DNA of 7,281 nucleotides from Agathobacter sp. (GTDB lineage: Bacteria > Bacillota_A > Clostridia > Lachnospirales > Lachnospiraceae). The translations under genes were made by a program, and so were the position numbers. The stretch covers positions 1-7,281 of the forward strand of contig JAGBEZ010000089.1 of the NCBI GenBank assembly GCA_017936725.1. The letters run 5' to 3'. The notes below the pieces were generated by a model, which saw only the letters and a program-made list of their open reading frames with translations, did no database searches and was not told where the DNA came from. Shown one piece after another: positions 1-6,654 of the stretch (positions are counted from its first letter, which is position 1; each line of letters begins with the position of its first letter).

Positions 1-25
1 ACTGCTGTCTTTTTAGGAGAAGGTA

Positions 26-78
26 TTTTTACTATGGGGTTAGTAAAAACTATATATAATGTATTGGGGGGTTTTTAC
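26..78. repeat. Three-armed inverted repeat (two mutually exclusive hairpins)
   Basis: Arms at 26-34 (TTTTTACTA) and 41-49 (TAGTAAAAA) are perfect 9-bp complements around the 6-nt loop TGGGGT. The middle segment 43-50 (GTAAAAAC) is also a perfect complement of 71-78 (GTTTTTAC). Only one pairing can form at a time, as in attenuators. No gene is visible that it would control inside the window. The surroundings are AT-rich, so some of this could be chance. Confidence 0.45.
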
Positions 79-111
79 ATGGATTATAATAGCACTAATC
101 CCACAGAAAGT

Positions 112-152
112 GTGCACAAACTTAACAAAAAATCATATGTTTTTTTGTGCAC
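112..152 (+). terminator. Possible terminator or inverted repeat, GTGCACAAA arms
   Basis: Arms GTGCACAAA (112-120) and TTTGTGCAC (144-152) are perfect 9-bp complements separated by 23 nt. On the plus strand the right arm is followed at once by six Ts (153-158), which fits an intrinsic terminator for a plus-strand transcript entering from the left. The loop is long for a classical terminator, and an inner ACAAAAAA/TTTTTTGT pairing can compete with it. A binding site is an alternative. No plus-strand gene ends in the window. Confidence 0.35.
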
Positions 153-201
153 TTTTTTATCTCCCATTTTTATTGTTACCATATTATGTAAAAATATGCA
201 T

Positions 202-231
202 AAAAAAACCGAGTTTTTTCAACTCGGTTTT
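202..231 (-). terminator. Intrinsic terminator after ftsH
   Basis: The stem pairs 206-215 (AAACCGAGTT) with 221-230 (AACTCGGTTT), a perfect 10-bp stem around a 5-nt loop. On the minus strand the stem runs into a T-tract formed by the A-run at 202-208. It begins 6-7 nt after the ftsH stop codon and closes the spoIIE-tilS-hpt-ftsH unit. The plus strand also has a T-rich tail (228-238), so it may work in both directions. Confidence 0.92.
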
Positions 232-236
232 GTTTT

Positions 237-2069
237 TTATATTGTCTCTTCAAACAATGCTTCAAATTCTTCTCTCGAAATCTTTTCTTTTTCTAAAAGA
301 AGTTCGGCGCATCGATCCAAAATATCACGATGTTCCAAAATAATACGTTTTGCTTCGACATATGCATTGTCGATAATTGCCTTTACTTCGCTGTCGATGG
401 TTGCTGCTACACCCTCGCTGTAGCTTCTTGTGTGTGCAAGATCACGTCCGATAAATACTTCATCGTCTTCATTCGTATAACAAATCATACCAATGTTTTC
501 TGACATGCCGTATTTTGTAACCATATCGCGAGCTGTTTGCGTACATTGCTTGATATCCTGCGATGCACCAGTCGTCACATCATCAAATACCAATTCTTCT
601 GCTACACGTCCACCTAAGCCTACAATAATATCCTGAACCATTCGGCCTTTGGAATTAAACATTTCGTCTTTTTCTGGAAGAGGCATCGTATAGCCTGCTG
701 CACCTGCACCGGTTGGAATAATAGAAACCGTATATACAGGTCCCACATCTGGCAACACATGGAAAAGAATCGCATGTCCAGCTTCATGATATGCTGTGAT
801 TCGTTTTTCTTTTTCAGAAATTACTTTGCTCCTCTTCTCTGCACCAATGCCAACCTTTACAAAGGACTTGCGAATATCCGCCTGGGTAATATAGCCACGA
901 CCCTCACGAGCGGTTACGATAGCCGCTTCGTTTAAAAGATTTTCTAAGTCAGCACCGGTAAAGCCTGCAGTTGTCTGCGCCACCTGCTGCAAATCCACAT
1001 CATCACCAAGTGGTTTGTTCTTTGCATGCACATTTAAGATTTCTTCTCTGCCTGCTACATCTGGACGACCGACAACGATTTTTCGGTCAAAACGTCCTGG
1101 ACGCATAATCGCAGGATCCAAAATATCGACACGGTTTGTTGCCGCCATTACAATAATGCCTTCGTTTACGCCGAAACCGTCCATTTCTACTAACATCTGA
1201 TTTAAGGTCTGTTCACGTTCATCGTGTCCGCCACCCATTCCGGTACCACGACGGCGTGCTACCGCATCAATTTCATCGATAAAAACGATACATGGTGCGT
1301 TCTTCTTTGCATCTTCAAACAAATCTCTTACTCGTGATGCACCGACACCAACAAACATTTCTACAAAGTCAGAACCAGAAATGCTAAAAAATGGTACACC
1401 CGCTTCGCCCGCTACGGCTTTGGCAAGAAGAGTTTTACCTGTACCTGGAGGTCCAACCAAAAGAACGCCTTTTGGAATACGCGCACCCAACTCCGTATAT
1501 TTCTTTGGAGCACGAAGAAAATCTACGATTTCTTCTAATTCTTCTTTTTCTTCTCGAAGACCAGCAACATTTGCAAAGGTCTTCTTGCTATTTTCGTCAT
1601 TCGCAAGCTTTGCACGGCTCTTGCCAAAATTCATCATTTTGCTTTCCCCGCCCTGACGCGCTGCATTATTGTTCATTATCATAAAGAAAATAAACACAAT
1701 GCCTAGAATCAGAAGATAGGGAAGGAAACTCTCTAACCAGGATTTTTGTGGTACATTCGTACATTTATAATTGGTAAATCCATTGGTTTCCATGATTTCC
1801 TGTATCTTGTTTACGTCAGATACATACATGCTTTTTTGTGTTTTGTCCTTATACAAAACCGTTACATTTCCTGTAGGAACTTCCGTATTCTGGGAAATCT
1901 GTACCTTGTCTATCTTTCCCTCCTGCAAAGCTGTAACAAATTCTGCCTTTGTTATGCTGGTGGTCTGATTTCCATTTCCAAGGCTCCACCATATGACAAG
2001 GACTCCGAGGATGAGAAGCAGAGGTAATCCGCCTCCAAAATAATTTCGATTATTCGTTTTCGTATTCAA
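237..2069 (-). CDS. ftsH: ATP-dependent zinc metalloprotease FtsH
   Basis: Membrane-anchored AAA+ protease that unfolds and degrades misassembled membrane proteins and some cytosolic regulators as a hexamer. Seen in the 610-residue product: a first transmembrane segment at about 14-31, an extracytoplasmic domain at about 33-110 and a second transmembrane segment at about 114-132. The AAA+ module follows, with Walker A GPPGTGKT at 206-213, Walker B IVFIDEID at 261-268 and the second region of homology with RPGRFDR at 323-329. The peptidase domain carries the zinc motif HEAGH at 428-432, with D505 in TTGASQD as the likely third ligand. Length is normal for the family. The start codon is TTG, supported by AAGGAG at 2078-2083 and by the lack of any nearby in-frame ATG. 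It lies 14 nt after hpt as the last gene of the unit. In B. subtilis FtsH also affects sporulation, which fits its place behind spoIIE. Confidence 0.98.
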   Translation of the reverse strand: MNTKTNNRNYFGGGLPLLLILGVLVIWWSLGNGNQTTSITKAEFVTALQEGKIDKVQISQNTEVPTGNVTVLYKDKTQKSMYVSDVNKIQEIMETNGFTNYKCTNVPQKSWLESFLPYLLILGIVFIFFMIMNNNAARQGGESKMMNFGKSRAKLANDENSKKTFANVAGLREEKEELEEIVDFLRAPKKYTELGARIPKGVLLVGPPGTGKTLLAKAVAGEAGVPFFSISGSDFVEMFVGVGASRVRDLFEDAKKNAPCIVFIDEIDAVARRRGTGMGGGHDEREQTLNQMLVEMDGFGVNEGIIVMAATNRVDILDPAIMRPGRFDRKIVVGRPDVAGREEILNVHAKNKPLGDDVDLQQVAQTTAGFTGADLENLLNEAAIVTAREGRGYITQADIRKSFVKVGIGAEKRSKVISEKEKRITAYHEAGHAILFHVLPDVGPVYTVSIIPTGAGAAGYTMPLPEKDEMFNSKGRMVQDIIVGLGGRVAEELVFDDVTTGASQDIKQCTQTARDMVTKYGMSENIGMICYTNEDDEVFIGRDLAHTRSYSEGVAATIDSEVKAIIDNAYVEAKRIILEHRDILDRCAELLLEKEKISREEFEALFEETI

Positions 2070-2077
2070 GCTTCTGT

Positions 2078-2083
2078 CTCCTT
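2078..2083 (-). promoter_or_regulatory. ftsH ribosome-binding site supporting a TTG start
   Basis: AAGGAG on the minus strand directly follows the hpt stop codon (TAG, 2084-2086) and lies 8 nt before the TTG at 2067-2069. It is the main evidence that the non-ATG codon is the true start. Confidence 0.8.
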
Positions 2084-2620
2084 CTATTCTTCCACAAATC
2101 CAATATATGGGAGGTTGCGGAATTTCTGATCCCAGTCAAGTCCAAAACCAACTACAAATTTATCTGGAATTACAAATCCAGTATAGTCCACTTCTACATC
2201 TTTTACCACACGTCTGTCTGGCTTATCTAATAAAGTGCAAAGTGTAAGTGTCTTTGGTTTTCTACTCTTAAACAACTGAAGCAATCTGCTCAAGGTATTT
2301 CCAGAATCAATAATATCTTCTACAACAATCACATTTTTTCCTTCAATAGATGCCGATAAATCTTGTTTGACATTGATAACACCAGAGGATACCGTTTCTG
2401 CTCCATAACTAGATACTGTCATAAAATCAATTTCTACAGGCAAATCAATACGTTTTGCCAACTCGGTGGTAAAAAAGATAGAACCTTTTAAGATGCAGAC
2501 TAAAAATACCTCTTCTCCCTGAAAACGCTCTGTAATCGCTGCGCCAATCTCCGCAATGCGTTTGTTTATCTGCTCTTCTGTCAAATGCACCGTAATATTC
2601 TTTCCATTTTCTCTATTCAT
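2084..2620 (-). CDS. hpt: Hypoxanthine(-guanine) phosphoribosyltransferase
   Basis: Cytosolic purine-salvage enzyme that joins hypoxanthine or guanine to PRPP to give IMP or GMP. With the start chosen here the protein has 178 residues, normal for bacterial HPRT. Visible motifs are LKGS at 44-47, the PRPP-binding loop VVEDIIDSGNT at 99-109, and the base-binding stretch FVVGFGLDWDQ at 155-165 with the Trp and Asp typical of the family. The frame is open further upstream to a TTG at 2650. The ATG at 2618-2620 is preferred because GGAGG at 2629-2633 lies 8 nt before it. The gene overlaps the tilS stop by 8 nt, suggesting translational coupling. In B. subtilis HprT and TilS are reported to bind each other and to influence ftsH transcription, and the same three genes are adjacent here. 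Confidence 0.96.
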   Translation of the reverse strand: MNRENGKNITVHLTEEQINKRIAEIGAAITERFQGEEVFLVCILKGSIFFTTELAKRIDLPVEIDFMTVSSYGAETVSSGVINVKQDLSASIEGKNVIVVEDIIDSGNTLSRLLQLFKSRKPKTLTLCTLLDKPDRRVVKDVEVDYTGFVIPDKFVVGFGLDWDQKFRNLPYIGFVEE

Positions 2621-4061
2621 ATTCCATTCCTCCATCATACGTAATTTCAAGAATACGTTTTGTCTTTTGTGATACCTTTACATGTTCGCTGATACGACCA
2701 CCAATGAGCCATAGTACTTCACTGCCATTTGCAAGAAGCCACCTTCTGTCTCGCTCTGACAACGGAATTTTCTCATCTATGAAATACTCTTTTAGTTTTT
2801 TACGATGTCCGAAAACATCACTAATAAAGTAATCTCCACTTCTTCGTGTTCGTATACAAAAACCTTCTTTTATCTTATCATAATCCAACCATTTCGTATA
2901 TGTTTTTCTCGGAATTTCTAAGCCTGTCCCATCAATTCCTCGACAAATGATTTTCTCACCGAAATCCCCCACCGAAATCGTCAGGCACCTATCTTCTGCG
3001 GGTTTCAACCACAAATTCGCTAGCAAATCCGCTGACACCTCATAGACGTTTTCAGTAGCAGTCCTCTCCTCTGCTTTTTCCTGTCCAACCGCTAGATGCA
3101 CCGTCTGAAATTCCTTCCACGCTGTAATTCCATATGGAAGATGTACTCTTTTTCCAGACTGCCCTTTGCTCAGCATACATACTTCTTCTACATGCGCTGA
3201 AGTGATATCCTTTTTCCTGCCTGCAACATGGATAATCGCTTTATATACAATCTGTCGCTGCATCACAGAGTGAAGTGCTTCGAATACATCCGTTTGCCAG
3301 GAAACTCTCTCTTCTACCTCTACAATTTGCGCCCAGACTTTTTCAGCCTCCGCATCCATGTATGCCTTTATTTCTGCTAAATGCCCCGCTGTCTGATTGA
3401 TATGTTCTACCGCCTGCGTATTGATTTGCTCTAGCTTTGGAATGACCTGCGCACGAAGAAAGTTTCTGCTATAATCTAACTGCGCATTTGTGCTATCTAC
3501 ACGCCATTTTACGCCACATTGCTTCAAATAGTTCTCAATTTCTTCTCTATGCCAATCCAAAAGTGGACGAATATAGCAAACTCCGTTCTCGTCTCTTCGT
3601 ATTGGCTGCATACCGCAAAGTCCCGTCAGTGAACTTCCACGCACCATCTGAAATAGAATCGTTTCCGCATTGTCCTCCTGGTGATGGGCCAAAGCAATTT
3701 TTGCATTTTCCTCACTCGCAAGTCTTTCAAAAATCTGATAGCGAAGCACACGAGCCGCTTCTTCTGTCCCAAGCCCAGTCTGCATACAGTAAGTTGGCAC
3801 ATCGACACCTATCGTGTGACATGGCACATGAAACTGTCGGCATAAATCCTCGACAAATGCCGCATCATCTAAACTTTCTTCTCCGCGAATCCCATGTTCT
3901 ACATGAATCGCTTCTACGACAAAGTCCATTTCCTTTTGTAGTTCGAGTAAAACCAGTAGCAGACAAACCGAATCTGCTCCACCCGAAACCCCTACAAACA
4001 CCTTATCTTTTGGATATAACATATGAAATTCTTCCATTCTCTTTTGCAATTCTCGAAGCAT
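2613..4061 (-). CDS. tilS: tRNA(Ile)-lysidine synthase TilS
   Basis: Essential cytosolic enzyme that uses ATP and lysine to convert C34 of the CAU-anticodon tRNA-Ile to lysidine, changing decoding from AUG to AUA. The 482-residue product begins with an N-type ATP-pyrophosphatase domain carrying the P-loop SGGADS at 26-31 and the conserved HHQEDNAET at 126-134. A linker with the DSTN...NFLR segment lies at about 189-203. The C-terminal TilS domain is at about 395-475, including GDYF and the basic KKLKEYF...KIP stretch that contacts tRNA in this family. The frame is open upstream into spoIIE, but the ATG at 4059-4061 has GGGAG at 4067-4071 and puts the P-loop at the usual position. The ATG overlaps the spoIIE stop as TAATG, so translation is probably coupled. 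No clear promoter of its own was seen. Confidence 0.96.
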   Translation of the reverse strand: MLRELQKRMEEFHMLYPKDKVFVGVSGGADSVCLLLVLLELQKEMDFVVEAIHVEHGIRGEESLDDAAFVEDLCRQFHVPCHTIGVDVPTYCMQTGLGTEEAARVLRYQIFERLASEENAKIALAHHQEDNAETILFQMVRGSSLTGLCGMQPIRRDENGVCYIRPLLDWHREEIENYLKQCGVKWRVDSTNAQLDYSRNFLRAQVIPKLEQINTQAVEHINQTAGHLAEIKAYMDAEAEKVWAQIVEVEERVSWQTDVFEALHSVMQRQIVYKAIIHVAGRKKDITSAHVEEVCMLSKGQSGKRVHLPYGITAWKEFQTVHLAVGQEKAEERTATENVYEVSADLLANLWLKPAEDRCLTISVGDFGEKIICRGIDGTGLEIPRKTYTKWLDYDKIKEGFCIRTRRSGDYFISDVFGHRKKLKEYFIDEKIPLSERDRRWLLANGSEVLWLIGGRISEHVKVSQKTKRILEITYDGGMEYE

Positions 4062-5590
4062 TATTTCTCCCAAATTCCTGTAACCAGCACGGTCATATCG
4101 TCCATTGCATGTCCGCCTGTGCAAACCAATACCTGCTCTAATATTTTTTCCGCCAACACACCCGCGTTATCTGTCTGCACAGCCCCGATGATGCCTGCCA
4201 GCGTCTCTTTTGGATTTCTCACATGCAGATATTCTATCACACCATCCGTCACCATTACAAGAAAATCACCATTCCTTAATTGTTTTTTCACACTTTCTAC
4301 CTCTATGTGTACATCTGCACCCGCTGGCAGTGTGCCATCACAAATCATTTCTACCTCTTTCCCTCTTTTGATAAAGGTCGCCGCTCCACCGATTTTTATC
4401 ATTTCAAGCACTCCAGAATACAAATCTATCATCGCATAATCCAGTGTCGAAAAACTATTTTCTTCTCCCTGCAAGACCATAGCCGAGTTCATTAGTTTGA
4501 TGGCAATCTCTTTGCGAAAGCCCGCTTCGATAAACTTTTGCAGCAAATCTACTACCATTTCACTTTCTTGATTTGCCCTTGCACCAGAACCCATTCCATC
4601 CGACAAACAAATATGATAATTTCCATCATCCATTGCGAAAAAAGAAAAATTATCTCCACTTATGAAGGAACCCGTTTTCTTTTCCGTTGCAATTCCCTGC
4701 AGCCCATAGTACTTTGTGTCTTCATATAAGGATAAAAATACTGGTTCTTGTGTCAGTATGGTTTTGGCCTCCTTCCCCATACGCATTGGTTTTTTTAACG
4801 CTTTTTCCACCGCCGCCAAATAATGTTTTGCCGGTATTCCACCATTCCACTTACAGTACACATATCCTTCGACACAAATCCTTTTATTCTCTTCATATAT
4901 GTGAAGGTCATCTATCAATAGGCCCTTTTCCTGTACCTCAAATATGATTTTGGACATCAATGCCTTTGACTTCTGGTCGATATTGGTCCTCGTCTTTGCC
5001 CATTCCTCTACTAGCCCTGCCATTGCATCAAGTTGTTGCGCTATCACATAGCGGTTTTCCTGAAGGCGCTTGTACCAAGCGTGATTTAGTTCCAATCGCC
5101 CAAAAGCCTGTAGTGCTTCTTCCACCATTCCTTCGTAGCGATGACATTTTTCTACATAAGGGTCGAGCATCAACTCCTCTTTTGTACTATGATTCATAAC
5201 CGCATGCAAAAGTGCTCGTATTCCCCCAAGACTTCGCATCCGGTTTTCATTCCAGCAAACCGCACAACCGTCGCAACTGGCACACAATTTTCCCGTCAAC
5301 TCCTGTTCGAGCATCCCCACTTCCTCTGTCACCAGTTTCTGTTTTGGTTGACTCATGGCAAAAAAAGCCTCTGACAAACCATTTACGGCATATGCAAAGG
5401 ATTCCATTTTTTGATTCTGCGCTTCTCTTTGCGGGGGCACAGGTTTTGCCTCCTGTTTTTTATTTAGTCGAAAATAGATTCGCGCACGCGCAACAAGCCC
5501 CACTAAGCACTGCACCAACACTATGAGCGAAAAAACCATCAATCCGCCACATACACATGCCACTATCCCTCTTATCATTTCTCTGCCCAT
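4061..5590 (-). CDS. spoIIE: SpoIIE-type PP2C phosphatase, short membrane part
   Basis: SpoIIE dephosphorylates the anti-anti-sigma factor SpoIIAA and so activates sigma-F in the forespore; it also acts at the asymmetric septum. The C-terminal half (about 285-509) has PP2C metal-binding motifs: SGD at 311-313, LSDGMGSG at 329-336, VTDG at 447-450 and DDMTVLV at 497-503. The middle part (about 60-280) carries a cysteine cluster, C103, C106, C109 and C112. Only one hydrophobic segment is visible, at about 8-33, whereas B. subtilis SpoIIE is about 827 residues with ten membrane spans. The frame extends to an ATG at 5647, but the proposed promoter has its -10 at 5631-5636, so upstream ATGs would not be in the mRNA. 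The chosen ATG (5588-5590) has GGAGG at 5602-5606, 11 nt away, giving 509 residues. A start at 5578 is possible. The gene could be named a SpoIIE-family phosphatase, but its synteny with tilS supports spoIIE itself. Confidence 0.9.
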   Translation of the reverse strand: MGREMIRGIVACVCGGLMVFSLIVLVQCLVGLVARARIYFRLNKKQEAKPVPPQREAQNQKMESFAYAVNGLSEAFFAMSQPKQKLVTEEVGMLEQELTGKLCASCDGCAVCWNENRMRSLGGIRALLHAVMNHSTKEELMLDPYVEKCHRYEGMVEEALQAFGRLELNHAWYKRLQENRYVIAQQLDAMAGLVEEWAKTRTNIDQKSKALMSKIIFEVQEKGLLIDDLHIYEENKRICVEGYVYCKWNGGIPAKHYLAAVEKALKKPMRMGKEAKTILTQEPVFLSLYEDTKYYGLQGIATEKKTGSFISGDNFSFFAMDDGNYHICLSDGMGSGARANQESEMVVDLLQKFIEAGFRKEIAIKLMNSAMVLQGEENSFSTLDYAMIDLYSGVLEMIKIGGAATFIKRGKEVEMICDGTLPAGADVHIEVESVKKQLRNGDFLVMVTDGVIEYLHVRNPKETLAGIIGAVQTDNAGVLAEKILEQVLVCTGGHAMDDMTVLVTGIWEK

Positions 5591-5630
5591 TTCCTTACAA
5601 ACCTCCGTATGTACAAAATTTACAGACTTC

Positions 5631-5664
5631 ATTATACGGACAAGCATGTGCGTACTTTGTCAGA
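5631..5664 (-). promoter_or_regulatory. Candidate Spo0A-activated sigma-A promoter of spoIIE
   Basis: On the minus strand a perfect -10 TATAAT (5631-5636) lies 22 bp after a -35-like CTGACA (5659-5664). The hexamer at the normal 17-bp distance is CAAAGT, a poor match. On the plus strand TTTGTCAGA at 5656-5664 covers the -35 and matches the 0A-box pattern TTTGTCRAA at eight of nine positions. A weaker TTTGTCTTT lies 23 bp further upstream at 5679-5687. Long spacers with 0A boxes over the -35 are known for B. subtilis spoIIG and spoIIE. The role is inferred by analogy. Confidence 0.65.
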
Positions 5665-5695
5665 ATTTCAGAGTGATTTTTGTCTTTTTCTCCAC

Positions 5696-5726
5696 AAAAA
5701 AAACGACGAATCTACACTATTCGCCG
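5696..5726 (-). terminator. Intrinsic terminator after divIC
   Basis: Minus-strand stem CGGCGAAT (from 5719-5726) pairs with ATTCGTCG (from 5704-5711) with one G-T wobble and a 7-nt loop, followed by eight Ts (A-run at 5696-5703). The 5' arm lies in the last codons of divIC, and its stop codon TAG (5717-5719) straddles the arm and the loop. It separates divIC from spoIIE and supports a separate spoIIE promoter. Confidence 0.88.
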
Positions 5727-6013
5727 CTTTCTTTAAAAATAATCTCATTTTCGTACACAAGGCCTAGTTTATTGGCCATGTCTTTTATGTATTCCATCGA
5801 TCTAGTATATAAATCTAACTCTTCTAGCTCTTCCTCTCGCAGCATTTCTTCCGTCATTTGCTGCATCAGATTCTCCTCTCGTTCCGCTAGAAGTTTATCT
5901 TTCTCTTTTAGCTTGTAAATCTGAATGGACATAACCGCCAGGAAAACCAAAACAATAAAGATAATGCTCATCGTTCCTGCGTTCTTCCCATTCTTTTTGC
6001 GTTTTCCCGCCAT
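5717..6013 (-). CDS. divIC: Cell-division protein DivIC (FtsB-like)
   Basis: Bitopic septum protein of the DivIC/FtsB family, which works with FtsL and DivIB in the divisome. The 98-residue product has a short, strongly basic cytoplasmic N-terminus, one transmembrane segment at about 15-33 and a charged coiled-coil region at about 34-66. The family-typical YIKDMANKLGLV stretch follows at about 75-86, ahead of an acidic tail. An upstream ATG at 6031 would add six residues, but it has no ribosome-binding site and lies only about 8 nt after the expected transcript start. The ATG at 6013 has AAGAGG at 6020-6025, 6 nt away. The gene has its own promoter and terminator. In B. subtilis yabQ lies between yabP and divIC; here there is no room for it. 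Confidence 0.9.
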   Translation of the reverse strand: MAGKRKKNGKNAGTMSIIFIVLVFLAVMSIQIYKLKEKDKLLAEREENLMQQMTEEMLREEELEELDLYTRSMEYIKDMANKLGLVYENEIIFKESGE

Positions 6014-6045
6014 AAAGTACCTCTTTCCCATGTCTTATCCAAAGT

Positions 6046-6074
6046 ATTATACCATATAGAAAACATTATTTAAA
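6046..6074 (-). promoter_or_regulatory. Extended -10 sigma-A promoter of divIC
   Basis: On the minus strand TTTAAA (6069-6074) is followed after exactly 17 bp by TATAAT (6046-6051), with the TGG of an extended -10 directly before it (6052-6054). The -35 lies in the last two sense codons of yabP, just before its stop codon. Transcription would start near 6039, about 26 nt upstream of the chosen divIC start. Confidence 0.72.
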
Positions 6075-6350
6075 CCATGTTCCAACAGGATTCTCCGTTT
6101 TCTTTAAACTTGTCGGCACCTGTGAATAAGAGAGTGCGTCAATAACGCCCTCTATGTCGGCTTCTCCTTTTTCAAGGTTTAAGCGATTCACATGCAAGTC
6201 CTTTCCTTTTACATTTAACATTCCTTGTTCCGTCTCCAGTAAAATTTCGGATATATCAAAGGAAATGACATCTAAAACTCCTGTAAAATTACCGCCCTTT
6301 CGATTGGTTAGCACCACTTTGTGTGACTTCGTCAGTTTATTTTCTTCCAT
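6066..6350 (-). CDS. yabP: Sporulation protein YabP
   Basis: A 94-residue protein of the YabP family, which also includes YqfC. In B. subtilis yabP is expressed in the mother cell under sigma-E and is needed for proper spore formation; its biochemical role is not known. Family features seen here are HKVVLTNRKGGNFTGVLDV near the N-terminus (about 10-28), the SFDISEILLETEQGML segment (about 30-45), KGKDLHVNRLNLEKG at about 48-62 and IEGVIDALSYSQ at about 66-77. Length is near that of B. subtilis YabP (about 100). The ATG has AGGAGG at 6359-6364, 8 nt away, but this site lies in a hairpin. It is 45 nt downstream of rqcP with no gene between. No clear sigma-E promoter was found, so expression may come through rqcP. 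Confidence 0.9.
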   Translation of the reverse strand: MEENKLTKSHKVVLTNRKGGNFTGVLDVISFDISEILLETEQGMLNVKGKDLHVNRLNLEKGEADIEGVIDALSYSQVPTSLKKTENPVGTWFK

Positions 6351-6358
6351 ACAAAAAA

Positions 6359-6385
6359 CCTCCTATATAGTAACTATATTAGGAG
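6359..6385 (-). promoter_or_regulatory. Hairpin enclosing the yabP Shine-Dalgarno
   Basis: Minus-strand CTCCTAATATAG (from 6374-6385) can pair with CTATATAGGAG (from 6360-6370), an 11-bp stem with one bulged base and a 3-nt loop. The 3' arm contains AGGAG of the yabP ribosome-binding site AGGAGG. It is followed by six Ts (6352-6357, interrupted only by one G after the stem), so it could mask the ribosome-binding site, act as a weak terminator, or both. Function is inferred. Confidence 0.6.
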
Positions 6386-6395
6386 ATTCTTGAAA

Positions 6396-6638
6396 TTATG
6401 ATACATATTCAAATAAATCTTTGGCTTCGTCTTTTTTGGTCGTGTCCTGAATGTCTAAGACTCTTACCTTAACTGTCTTCTGTCCAAAGGCAATCTCAAT
6501 AATATCACCTACTTTTACATTCACAGAAGCCTTCGCCTCTTTGCCATTCACACTGACGCGTCCTGCATCACAGGCTTCATTGGCTACCGTTCTTCTTTTA
6601 ATCAAACGTGAAACCTTTAAGAACTTGTCTAAACGCAT
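6396..6638 (-). CDS. rqcP: S4-domain ribosome quality-control factor RqcP (YabO)
   Basis: An 80-residue protein made almost wholly of one S4 RNA-binding domain: MRLDKFLKVSRLIKRRT at 1-17, then ANEACDAGRVSVNGK at about 19-33 and the strand segment KVGDIIEIAFGQK at about 42-54. This is the Hsp15-like family. In B. subtilis YabO/RqcP binds the obstructed 50S subunit with RqcH and promotes alanine tailing of stalled chains. The assignment as RqcP rather than another small S4 protein rests on the length and on synteny with yabP and divIC. The ATG has GAGGT at 6643-6647. The gene starts only about 17 nt beyond the T-tract of the hup terminator, and no promoter was found in the gap, so it probably relies on read-through. 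Confidence 0.9.
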   Translation of the reverse strand: MRLDKFLKVSRLIKRRTVANEACDAGRVSVNGKEAKASVNVKVGDIIEIAFGQKTVKVRVLDIQDTTKKDEAKDLFEYVS

Positions 6639-6654
6639 AGATACCTCACATCAT

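Larger units (their letters stand above)
1..200. other. AT-rich intergenic region without a convincing gene
   Basis: This is the downstream flank of the ftsH unit. The plus-strand frame that is open from the window edge runs through the inverted repeats and the ftsH terminator and then antisense into ftsH to 423. It shows no recognisable family, so I do not call it a gene. TATAAT-like boxes exist on both strands (55-60 plus, 83-88 minus), but neither has a -35 partner at normal spacing. Confidence 0.6.

Noticed and set aside
51..90. TATAAT boxes on both strands suggesting promoters
   Set aside because: Neither has a recognisable -35 at 16-18 bp or a TGn extension, and such boxes are expected in AT-rich sequence.
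59..343. Plus-strand hydrophobic 94-residue frame
   Set aside because: The hydrophobicity comes from T-rich intergenic sequence and antisense ftsH; no ribosome-binding site and no recognisable domain.
34..423. Plus-strand reading frame open from the window edge to 423
   Set aside because: It crosses the GTGCACAAA repeat and the ftsH terminator and then runs antisense through the end of ftsH. It shows no known family. The ribosome-binding-site-like AGGAGAAGG is about 11-14 nt from the ATG, and the codons after 237 only mirror ftsH.
3488..4141. Long plus-strand frame of 217 residues inside tilS
   Set aside because: It lies fully antisense to tilS and the spoIIE end, both of which have clear catalytic motifs; its composition is that of a shadow frame.
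5591..5647. Longer spoIIE starting at the ATG at 5647
   Set aside because: It has no ribosome-binding site, and the ATG lies upstream of the proposed -10 box. The next ATG (5630-5632) overlaps that box.
6351..6420. Possible sigma-E promoter for yabP
   Set aside because: Candidate elements such as GAATATG and CATAATTT match only partly, and none have the right spacing of about 13-15 bp.
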